Shown piece after piece: positions 37,987 to 47,695 of a DNA stretch of 64,000 nt. The position numbers and the translations under genes were made by a program. This DNA is from Gluconacetobacter entanii (GTDB lineage Bacteria > Pseudomonadota > Alphaproteobacteria > Acetobacterales > Acetobacteraceae): positions 62,001-126,000 of the forward strand of contig NZ_NKUF01000002.1 of the NCBI RefSeq assembly GCF_003206495.1. Direction: 5' to 3'. Position 1 is the stretch's first letter. Each line of letters starts with the position of its first letter. A model generated the notes under the pieces. It had not been told where the DNA came from. It saw only the letters and a list, made by a program, of their open reading frames with translations, and did no database searches.

Positions 37987-38601
37987 TCAGGCCGCCAGTG
38001 CCGCCGCCGCGCGGGCGCGTGCCGTGATGTCGGCAGGGTCCGGTATGCCCGACGGCACCAGCCACGACCCGCCCACGCACAGCACGGACGGCAGCGCCAG
38101 CCAGTTCGCCGCCGTGTCCTGGCGGATGCCGCCGGTGGGGCAGAAACGCACCTGCCCGAACGGGGCCGACAGCGCCTTGAGCGCCGCGATCCCGCCCGAG
38201 GCCTCGGCAGGGAAGAATTTGAAGCGCGTCAGGCCAAGGTCAAGCCCGCGCATGATGTCGCCCGCATTGGCGATGCCCGGCAGCAGCGGCACATCCGCGT
38301 CCCGCGCCGCATGGGCCAGCGGCTTGGTCAGGCCGGGGCTGACGATGAAACGCGCGCCCGCACGCACGCTGGCGTCGAGGTCGGCCCTGTTCAGCACCGT
38401 GCCCGCGCCGACGACCGCGCCCTCGACCTTCGCCATTTCCGCAATGACGTCGAGGGCGCTTTCGGTGCGCAGCGTGACCTCCAGCGTGCGCAGGCCCCCC
38501 GCGACAAGGGCTTCGGCCACGGGACGGGCGTGGGCGGGGTCATGGATGACAAGCACCGGAATGACCGGTGACAGCGTCATGATGTCTTCGATGGTAGCCA
38601 C
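37987..38601 (-). CDS. eda: KDPG aldolase (2-dehydro-3-deoxyphosphogluconate aldolase)
   Basis: This 204-residue class I aldolase splits KDPG into pyruvate and glyceraldehyde-3-phosphate, the last step of the Entner-Doudoroff pathway. The Schiff-base lysine is K128 in RFKFFPAEA and the proton-transfer glutamate is E41 in LEVTLRT. Phosphate-binding CPTGGI follows. It lies 60 bases behind edd and is probably co-transcribed. A second ATG at codon 8 is possible. Confidence 0.97.
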   Translation of the reverse strand: MATIEDIMTLSPVIPVLVIHDPAHARPVAEALVAGGLRTLEVTLRTESALDVIAEMAKVEGAVVGAGTVLNRADLDASVRAGARFIVSPGLTKPLAHAARDADVPLLPGIANAGDIMRGLDLGLTRFKFFPAEASGGIAALKALSAPFGQVRFCPTGGIRQDTAANWLALPSVLCVGGSWLVPSGIPDPADITARARAAAALAA

Positions 38602-38661
38602 GATGGGTTTTCCTTGGTTCTGGTCCGTGCGGAGATGGGGCAGGGAGCGTGTGCCCGGTTT

Positions 38662-40503
38662 TTACGACAGCCCCTCGGCTTCGGCCATATGGTCCATCCC
38701 GGCAAGGATGGCCGACGCCCCGCGTTCGGGGCTGTCCACCCCGCCGCGCATCAGCGCGAACAGTTCGCGCCCCGTGCCAAAGGCGGCCCTTGGCCCTGTC
38801 GCGGGCTGGCGCTGTTCCCATTCCGCCGCGTCAACCAGCGCCTCGATACGGCCCGACTGCGCGCAGACCCGCACGATGTCCCCGTCACGCAGGCGCGACA
38901 GCGGGCCACCCGCATGGGCTTCGGGGCCGATATGGATGGCGGCGGGCACCTTGCCGCTTGCGCCCGACATGCGGCCATCGGTGACGAGCGCGACCTTGTG
39001 CCCGCGGTCCTGCAGGACGCTGAGCGTCGGCGTCAGGCGGTGCAGTTCGGGCATGCCGTTCGCCGCCGGTCCCTGGAAGCGCACGACCACGATCACGTCA
39101 CGATCAAGCTCCCCCGCCTTGAACGCGTCGATCACGTCCTGCTGGTCCTCGAATATCCGGGCCGGTGCCTCGATCGTCCAGCGTTCGGGGGCGACGGCGC
39201 TGGTCTTGTAGATCCCGCGCCCGAGGTTGCCCTGCATCAGGCGCATGCCCCCATCCTTGCGGAACGGGTCGGCGGGCGTGCGCAGGACCGTGTCGTCACG
39301 TGACGGCCCGGCTTCTTCCCACACCAGGCGGTCGTCGCGCATGTGCGGGGTGGTGCGGTAGCGGGTGAAGCCGCCCTCGGCCACGGTCAGGATGTCGGGA
39401 TGCAGCAGCCCCGCATCGAGCAGCGACCCGATCAGGCTGGGCATGCCGCCCACCTGGTGAAAACCGTTCACGTCGGTGGAACCATTGGGATAGACGCGGG
39501 TGAGTTGCGGCACCACGGCGGAGAGGCGGTCCAGATCCTCCCAGTCGATGATGATGCCCGCCGCGCGCGCCATCGCCGGGATGTGGATGGCAAGGTTGGT
39601 GGACCCGCCCGTCGCCAGCAGCCCGACGGCGGCGTTGACGATGGCGCGTTCGTCAACACAGTGGCCAAGCGGGCGGTAGTCATTGCCGTTCGGCCCGATC
39701 TGCGCCAGCCGGTGGATGGCCGCACGCGTCAGTTCCTGGCGCAGTTTCGTGTTGGGCGGCACGAAGGAGGAACCGGGCAGGTGCAGGCCCATGACCTCCA
39801 TCAGCATCTGGTTGGTGTTGGCCGTGCCGTAAAAGGTGCAGGTGCCCGGCGCGTGGTAGGACGCGGCCTCTGAATCCATCAGGCGTTCGCGGTCCACCTT
39901 CCCTTCGGCGTAAAGCTGGCGGATGCGCTGCTTCTCGCTGTTGGAAATGCCCGATGGCATCGGCCCCGACGGGATCAGGAGGGCGGGCAGGTGCCCGAAG
40001 CGCAGCGCGCCGATCAGCAGGCCGGGCACGATCTTGTCACAGATGCCCAGCATCGCGACGCCCTCGTACATCCCGTGGCTCAGCCCGATCGCCGTGGACA
40101 TCGCGATCACGTCGCGGCTGAACAGCGACAGCTCCATCCCAGGCTGGCCCTGCGTCACGCCGTCGCACATCGCCGGTGTGGCGCCGGCCACCTGCGCCGT
40201 GGCCCCGACTTCACGCGCGAAGACCTTGATCTGGTCCGGATACCGGCCATAGGGCTGGTGCGCGGAAAGCATGTCGTTATAGGATGTGATGATACCGATA
40301 TTCATCGCGCGCTGTGCGCGGATGCTGTCCTTGTCCTCTCCCGCCGCGGCGAAGGCATGGGCAAGGTTGCCGCAGGCCAGGTGCGGACGTGAAATGCCTG
40401 CGTCCTTTTCACGGGCGATCAGGTCGAGATAATGGCCGCGCGAACGCGCAGAACGTGCGATCACGCGATCCGTTACGGCAGACAGGACAGGATTAAGGCT
40501 CAT
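38662..40503 (-). CDS. edd: Phosphogluconate dehydratase
   Basis: This 613-residue Fe-S enzyme dehydrates 6-phosphogluconate to KDPG. It belongs to the IlvD/Edd family; cluster cysteines lie in CDGVTQGQPG, GICDKIVPG and HAPGTCTFYGTANTNQ. The C-terminal TDGRMSGASGKVPAAIH block is characteristic. It is first in the edd-eda unit. The upstream region is strongly AT-rich and carries a consensus-like TATAAT on the minus strand, so an independent promoter is likely. Confidence 0.97.
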   Translation of the reverse strand: MSLNPVLSAVTDRVIARSARSRGHYLDLIAREKDAGISRPHLACGNLAHAFAAAGEDKDSIRAQRAMNIGIITSYNDMLSAHQPYGRYPDQIKVFAREVGATAQVAGATPAMCDGVTQGQPGMELSLFSRDVIAMSTAIGLSHGMYEGVAMLGICDKIVPGLLIGALRFGHLPALLIPSGPMPSGISNSEKQRIRQLYAEGKVDRERLMDSEAASYHAPGTCTFYGTANTNQMLMEVMGLHLPGSSFVPPNTKLRQELTRAAIHRLAQIGPNGNDYRPLGHCVDERAIVNAAVGLLATGGSTNLAIHIPAMARAAGIIIDWEDLDRLSAVVPQLTRVYPNGSTDVNGFHQVGGMPSLIGSLLDAGLLHPDILTVAEGGFTRYRTTPHMRDDRLVWEEAGPSRDDTVLRTPADPFRKDGGMRLMQGNLGRGIYKTSAVAPERWTIEAPARIFEDQQDVIDAFKAGELDRDVIVVVRFQGPAANGMPELHRLTPTLSVLQDRGHKVALVTDGRMSGASGKVPAAIHIGPEAHAGGPLSRLRDGDIVRVCAQSGRIEALVDAAEWEQRQPATGPRAAFGTGRELFALMRGGVDSPERGASAILAGMDHMAEAEGLS

Positions 40504-40880
40504 CAGTTCTCACAGAATGTCATGTGGCCGCGGGGTTGCCGCTGCAATCCCGATGATGGGTTTTCCGGTGCGTCCGCAGGCGGTGCCGGGATGGGACGCG
40601 GTATTTCGGCCGGATGGATGCCGCCAGAAGGAACGGTGGCATATTATACCTGCGGTTACATATGGCATGATATAAACAAAAACAAGACATAAAATTATAA
40701 TTAAGGTCTCGTTTGGTATTTTAATTATTGAATCGTAATATACATCGCCGATTGTGCGGATTTCCGCGTTCAGCAGGGACATGGGTGGCGATGCAGGTTC
40801 ACAAATGGTCGCGCATGGCCGCGTGCCTTGGTGGCTGTGGCGGGCGCGTGATATTTCGTATCATCGGGAGGTGTCATGAC
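40504..40880. other. AT-rich divergent intergenic region between edd and the cupin gene
   Basis: The segment from about 40640 to 40745 is markedly AT-rich against an otherwise GC-rich background. On the minus strand a TATAAT (40648-40643) could be the -10 of edd, about 140 bases upstream of its ATG. A 90-codon frame on the minus strand has one hydrophobic stretch but a GC-rich, unrelated C-terminus and no ribosome-binding site, so it is not called. A GGGAGGTG ribosome-binding site for the cupin gene is at 40866-40873. Confidence 0.55.
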
Positions 40881-41450
40881 ATGATCCTTGGACATGCAAT
40901 CAGGTGCTGGCGCGCCGGGCGATGGGCCATGGCTGTTGCGGCGATGGTGCTGCCGCCGGCCGGGGCGCTGGCCGCATCCGCGCAGGCGACGCCACAGACG
41001 CCACCGCGCCTGACCTATCACCATGTCTGGACCGACGGGCAGGGCGTCAGCCATATCGCGACCTGTCCGCTGACGCAGTTCGTGCTGAAAAGCATGTCGC
41101 CCCCCGCAGGCCCGCAATGGCAGGACCGCCAGCCTGACGGGCGCGCGACGGTGCTGATGACCGTGCAGCCTCCGCATTGGGACGGGGACTGGCACGAAGA
41201 CCCGAAGGTGCAGTGGATCGTCCCCCTGCATGGGCGCTGGTTCGTGCAGGCGATGGATGGCACGCGCGTCGAGATGGGGCCGGGCGATGTGCTGCTGGGC
41301 GAGGACCAGAATACCCGTCCGCTGCCATCCGGCCCGATGCAGGGGCGCAAGGGGCATCTTGGCTGGAATGTCGGCGATGGTGCGGTGGACCTGATGGTGG
41401 TGCAGATGGATATCGCGCCCACGGTGGACCGGCCCTGCCATTTCCGCTGA
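40881..41450 (+). CDS. Secreted cupin-domain protein
   Basis: This 189-residue protein has an N-terminal signal peptide (hydrophobic AMAVAAMVLPPAGALAA). Its cupin fold is suggested by HHVWTDGQGVSHI, a WHEDPKVQWIVPLHGRWFVQ strand pair, the GPGDVLLGED turn and a VGDGAVDLMVVQMD end. The conserved cupin metal histidines are only partly matched. A GGGAGGTG ribosome-binding site lies eight bases before the chosen ATG. The substrate is unknown; periplasmic location is expected. The gene is monocistronic and followed by a repeat copy. Confidence 0.75.
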   Translation: MILGHAIRCWRAGRWAMAVAAMVLPPAGALAASAQATPQTPPRLTYHHVWTDGQGVSHIATCPLTQFVLKSMSPPAGPQWQDRQPDGRATVLMTVQPPHWDGDWHEDPKVQWIVPLHGRWFVQAMDGTRVEMGPGDVLLGEDQNTRPLPSGPMQGRKGHLGWNVGDGAVDLMVVQMDIAPTVDRPCHFR

Positions 41451-41462
41451 TTTGAAACGGAT

Positions 41463-41540
41463 AAAAGTTTTGGGTGTCGCCTTATTTTAAAACGCGGCGT
41501 TCTTTCGAAGCTTTTTGAAAAAAGCTTCACCAAAAACTTC
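41463..41540 (+). repeat. Two-hairpin intergenic repeat, copy 8 (forward)
   Basis: A forward copy: AAAAGTTTTGGGTG left end, first hairpin eroded (GTCGCC...GCGGCG with a mutated loop), intact GAAGCTTTTT...AAAAAGCTTC, right end CACCAAAAACTTC. It lies between the cupin stop and tRNA-Lys. Confidence 0.8.
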
Positions 41541-41560
41541 TGGATTTTCATGAAAGTGTG

Positions 41561-41636
41561 TGGTGAGCCGGGTGGGATTCGAACCCACGACCATTCGATT
41601 AAAAGTCGAATGCTCTACCGACTGAGCTACCGGCTC
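41561..41636 (-). tRNA. tRNA-Lys (anticodon TTT)
   Basis: On the minus strand the 76-base sequence folds as a standard tRNA. The acceptor stem is GAGCCGG/CCGGCTC, then discriminator A and an encoded CCA; the D-arm contains AGCTCAGTCGGTAGAGC, the anticodon stem TTCGA-CTTTTAA-TCGAA and the T-arm GTGGG-TTCGAAT-CCCAC. The anticodon TTT reads AAA and AAG lysine codons. There is no variable-arm expansion or intron. Confidence 0.97.
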
Positions 41637-41721
41637 ACGAATGGGGATCTGGCCTGTCGTAACAGGGGTCAGGTCATGGAGGACCCGACGTGCCTTGACG
41701 TCCCGTAACTGCTCAAGCGGG

Positions 41722-41750
41722 GGTGTAGGCGGCCTGATGCGGACTGTCAA
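41722..41750 (-). promoter_or_regulatory. Sigma70-type promoter of tRNA-Lys
   Basis: On the minus strand TTGACA (41750-41745) and TACACC (41727-41722) are separated by 17 bases. The -35 is a perfect consensus. The predicted start is about 78 bases before the mature tRNA 5' end. Confidence 0.6.
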
Positions 41751-41861
41751 GAAGAAGATGAAAATATATCTGCGGACTAAATCGCTGATATTAAGGGCAG
41801 TTGTTGGCGATTACGCCACGAATTCATGGCGGTGGGCCGCAAATACGCCCTGATTGCCGCC

Positions 41862-41939
41862 CTGCCGCCCCGGTCTTCATGCTGGCCGTATGGTGACGGG
41901 GCGGCAGGGGGATGGGGACCGCGCGTGCACGGTCCCCAT
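41862..41939 (-). terminator. Double hairpin downstream of ppiB
   Basis: The first hairpin after the stop pairs ATGGGGACCG with CGGTCCCCAT (41939-41930 / 41921-41912). The second pairs CTGCCGCCCCG with CGGGGCGGCAG (41907-41897 / 41872-41862). Both stems are perfect, but neither is followed by a T-run, so they may be RNA-stabilising or Rho-assisted ends. Confidence 0.5.
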
Positions 41940-41947
41940 GCATGTCC

Positions 41948-42436
41948 TTACGCCTCGGCGTCGGCGGGACGCATCTTGATGATGCGGTCGGGATCCTTGA
42001 CCATGCCGCTCTGGCCCGCGCCGCGCTTGACCTTGTCGATATGGTCCATGCCCTCGATCACCTGTCCGACGATCGTGTACTGGCCATCCAGATGGGGGGA
42101 GGGCTCGAACATGATGAAGAACTGGCTGTTGGCGCTGTCGGGGTTCATGGTGCGGGCCATGCCGACGGTGCCGCGCTCGAACTTCGCCTTGTTGGTGAAT
42201 TCGGCCTTCAGGTCCGGCAGCTTGCTGCCTGACGTGCCGGTGCCGGTCGGGTCGCCACCCTGCGCCATGAAACCATGGATGACGCGGTGGAACGGCGTGT
42301 TGTCATAGAACCCTTCGGCCGCCAGCGTGCGGATGCGCTCCGCCGCCAGCGGGGCGAGGTCGGGACGCAGGCGGATGACCACGCGCCCGGTCTTGAGGTC
42401 CATGTTGATGAGGTCGGCCTTGTTCGTATCTGACAT
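41948..42436 (-). CDS. ppiB: Peptidyl-prolyl cis-trans isomerase, cyclophilin type (cytoplasmic)
   Basis: This 162-residue cyclophilin catalyses proline isomerisation during folding. The active-site block FHRVIHGFMAQGGDPTGTGT begins at residue 49, including the catalytic R51 and the Q59 region; the SQFFIMF and HLDGQYTIVGQVIEGMD blocks follow. There is no signal peptide, so it is the cytoplasmic form. It lies 75 bases behind coaD and may be part of a gyrA-coaD-ppiB transcript. Confidence 0.94.
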   Translation of the reverse strand: MSDTNKADLINMDLKTGRVVIRLRPDLAPLAAERIRTLAAEGFYDNTPFHRVIHGFMAQGGDPTGTGTSGSKLPDLKAEFTNKAKFERGTVGMARTMNPDSANSQFFIMFEPSPHLDGQYTIVGQVIEGMDHIDKVKRGAGQSGMVKDPDRIIKMRPADAEA

Positions 42437-42511
42437 GGCTGTCCGTTTCCTGTTTATCTGTAGGGTGAAAAAAACCGGCGCGCATCCGTTGCCGGGTCGG
42501 GGAAGGCGCCT

Positions 42512-43016
42512 TCAGCGGTTCTTCAGGCGCGCCAGAACGCACTGGCGGGTGGAGGATGAGACGAAATCCGTGATGTCACCATCCAGCCGCGCGATCTCCT
42601 TGACCAGGCGGGAGGAAATATACTGGTTCCCCTGTCGCGCCATCAGGAAAACGGTCTCGATGTCCGGGGCCAGATGCGTGTTCATAGCTGACATCTGGTT
42701 CTCGTAATCGAAATCCGCAACCGCCCGCAGGCCACGAAATATTGCATGTGCCCCATGCGCATGCGCCGCGTTGACCAGCAGGCCCTCGAACCCCACCACC
42801 TCGATCACGGTGGCAGGGGGGATGTCGAGGGCCGCGATATCGGTGCGCAGGCACGCGATCCGCTCATCCAGCGACAGCAGGGGCTGCTTGGTCGTGTCCT
42901 TCGCCACCCCGATCACCAGGCGGCCGACCAGACGTGCGGCGCGCGTGATGATGTCGAGGTGCCCGTTGGTGACGGGATCGAAGGTGCCGGGGTAAAAGCC
43001 GGCGCGCACGGCCGTG

Positions 43017-43024
<8 letters not shown>
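42512..43024 (-). CDS. coaD: Phosphopantetheine adenylyltransferase
   Basis: This 170-residue enzyme adenylylates 4'-phosphopantetheine to dephospho-CoA. The nucleotidyltransferase motif T-NGH ([10 protein letters not shown], residues 13-22) and the C-terminal [10 protein letters not shown] motif are intact. The start at 43024 overlaps the gyrA 3' end by eight bases; a longer frame to 43144 overlaps gyrA further and has no similarity. The length is typical. Confidence 0.96.
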
Positions 43025-45893
<2,869 letters not shown>

Positions 45894-46116
45894 TCGGGGG
45901 GAAGCGGGCGGGGGCGGGCATCAGGACTCGCATCGCGCATGGCGTGCGGGTTTGTTGCCCTCTCAATAGCAGAATTGCGCCCACGCGCGAAGCGTGTCGC
46001 GCATGGGAACGTACGGGCGGGTGCGCGGGCGTGCAAGTCCGGCCCCGTGGCGTGGTGCGGATACGCCTGTTTCCGTCACGGAAAGGACGCAGCGCCAGAC
46101 CCGCGGGACGGCCATG

Positions 46117-46695
46117 TCAGGCGAAGGAGAGATAGCGTGGCGGCACGTGCCCGCTCAGCCATACGCCGTTATCCGCCCGCCAGAATACCAGGCCATCGTC
46201 CTGCATCCGCCCCGCCGCGACCCGCAGGACCACGGCCCGGCCATGGCGCGTCCCGACCTTCATGGCCGTGGCCTCGTCGGTGGAGAGGTGGACGTGCTGA
46301 CGGCGCCCGGGCACCAGTCCGTCGCGAAAGATCGAATCCAGGCTGGCGCGCGCGGTGCCATGCCACAGGGTCGCGGGCGGGATGGCAGTGGCAAGTGCGA
46401 GGTCCACGGCGACGGAATGGCCCTGTGCCGCGCGGATGCGCGCGCCATCGGGCGACAGGGTGAAACGCTGCTTGTCATTGTCACGCACCACGCGGCGCAG
46501 CGTCGGCAGGTCGAACGTCCTGCCATGCCTGCGGGCCTGGCGGATCAGGATGGTGGTGTCCACCCATCCCTGCGGGTCGAGCCTGATGTCGATCCGGCCG
46601 GGGTCGTGGCGCAGGACAAGGCTGAGGAATCTGCCGATTTCCCTGTCGGTCAGGGGGCGTTGCGTGCGGGGGGCGTGCGTATTCATGTCGTCCAT
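46117..46695 (-). CDS. kptA: RNA 2'-phosphotransferase KptA/Tpt1
   Basis: This 192-residue enzyme transfers an internal RNA 2'-phosphate to NAD+, giving ADP-ribose 1'',2''-cyclic phosphate. Family blocks are all present: FLSLVLRHDPGRIDI with GWVD, DNDKQRFTLSPDGARIRAAQGHS, LWHGTA, the RRQHVHLSTDEATAMKVGTRHG core and NGVWLSGHVPPRYL. In yeast the enzyme finishes tRNA splicing; bacteria with this gene usually lack that splicing route, so its target here is unknown. No RNA ligase or RtcB gene is nearby. It stands alone between gyrA and ssb, read in the same direction. Confidence 0.93.
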   Translation of the reverse strand: MDDMNTHAPRTQRPLTDREIGRFLSLVLRHDPGRIDIRLDPQGWVDTTILIRQARRHGRTFDLPTLRRVVRDNDKQRFTLSPDGARIRAAQGHSVAVDLALATAIPPATLWHGTARASLDSIFRDGLVPGRRQHVHLSTDEATAMKVGTRHGRAVVLRVAAGRMQDDGLVFWRADNGVWLSGHVPPRYLSFA

Positions 46696-46769
46696 CCATC
46701 ACCTGGCACCATGGCGGCATCATGCCGGGGCGATGCCTGCCATTGGACCCGCCCACGGACGCCGCCCGT

Positions 46770-46796
46770 GGAAAAGGGCGCATTTCCTGCGCCCTT
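46770..46796 (-). terminator. Intrinsic terminator after ssb
   Basis: On the minus strand AAGGGCGC (46796-46789) pairs with GCGCCCTT (46781-46774), followed by TTCC. It lies 39 bases past the ssb stop and before kptA, which suggests kptA has its own promoter. Confidence 0.65.
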
Positions 46797-46834
46797 CGCC
46801 GGTCACATGCCTTCAGACGGCGTCGGCGCCGTGC

Positions 46835-47374
46835 TCAGAACGGGATTTCATCGTCAAGGTCGCTGCCACCCGACGGCGCATCCCATCCGCCACCGCCGCC
46901 TGCGGGCGGGGCGGAGCGGGGCTGCTGTGCCGGGCGGGAGGAACCGCCGCCGCCACCACCGCCGCCATAGCCACCACCATTGCCGCCGCCGTAACCACCG
47001 CCCTCGCCACCTTCGCCGCCGCGGTTGCTGTCGAGCAGGACGAGTTCACCGCGGAAACGGTCGATCACCACCTCGGTGGTATAACGCTCCATCCCTGACT
47101 GGTCCGTCCACTTGCGGGTCTGCAGCGTCCCTTCGAGATAGACCTTGCGCCCCTTGCGCAGGAAGCGTTCGGCCACGTCGCCGATGCGTTCGTTGAAGAT
47201 GACCACACGGTGCCATTCCGTGCGCTCGCGCCGTTCGCCAGAGGCGCGGTCGTTCCATGATTCGCTGGTCGCGACCGTCAGGGAGACGATCTTTGCACCG
47301 CTCTGGCTGTTGCGGATCTCGGGGTCCTTGCCCAGATTACCAATAAGGATGACCTTGTTGACGCTACCCGCCAT
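46835..47374 (-). CDS. ssb: Single-stranded DNA-binding protein
   Basis: This 179-residue tetrameric OB-fold protein coats ssDNA and recruits repair and replication proteins. The start MAGSVNKVILIGNLGKDPE is canonical; the longer frame upstream is not similar. The OB fold spans about residues 5-112, a Gly-rich linker with GGYGGGNGGG repeats follows, and the partner-binding tip reads DDEIPF. It is divergent from uvrA across 321 bases, an arrangement common in proteobacteria. Confidence 0.97.
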   Translation of the reverse strand: MAGSVNKVILIGNLGKDPEIRNSQSGAKIVSLTVATSESWNDRASGERRERTEWHRVVIFNERIGDVAERFLRKGRKVYLEGTLQTRKWTDQSGMERYTTEVVIDRFRGELVLLDSNRGGEGGEGGGYGGGNGGGYGGGGGGGGSSRPAQQPRSAPPAGGGGGWDAPSGGSDLDDEIPF

Positions 47375-47695
47375 TTGATGTCCTGCTTGCTGTTCGGGTT
47401 CGCGGGCGGCCTGCCTGCGTCCCGGTGTCAGGGGCAGGGGCCGGTCCGTCGGGAACCGCCATGTCCGCCATGGTGCGGACCGGCCGGTCGTGAGGCCGCA
47501 TATCCTAGACCATAATGGGGGCGCACGGCAAAGCCCTGCCCGGGGTTTTTTGGTGCGGATTCCCATCGGAAAAGCAGCCGGGAAAAAACAGGTCGCCTTG
47601 CCATGGCCCCTTGCCCTCCGGCCGGGATGGGGACAGAACAACATGGCAACATCACATTCGGTCCCCACGCGGCGTCAGTGGGGCAGGAGGATAAC
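47375..47695. other. ssb-uvrA divergent intergenic region
   Basis: The 321 bases contain no convincing gene. Two promoters must lie here. A near-match to the alphaproteobacterial LexA direct repeat is at 47636-47650, and a strong AGGAGG ribosome-binding site for uvrA is at 47685-47690. Confidence 0.55.
47636..47650 (+). promoter_or_regulatory. Possible LexA box upstream of uvrA
   Basis: GAAC-N7-CAAC differs by one base from the GAAC-N7-GAAC (GTTC-N7-GTTC) direct repeat recognised by alphaproteobacterial LexA. It is 46 bases before the uvrA ATG. One mismatch in an eight-base consensus is weak evidence. Confidence 0.25.

Larger units (their letters stand above)
41637..41947. other. 311-base gap between tRNA-Lys and ppiB
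   Basis: No protein-coding gene is visible. It holds the tRNA promoter (41722-41750) and two consecutive perfect hairpins next to the ppiB stop (41862-41939). A moderately AT-rich stretch around 41755-41830 lies between them. Confidence 0.6.

Noticed and set aside
40510-40782. 90-codon minus-strand frame over the AT-rich island before edd
   Set aside because: One hydrophobic stretch comes from AT-rich DNA; the remainder is GC-rich and unrelated, there is no ribosome-binding site, and it would overlap the likely edd promoter.
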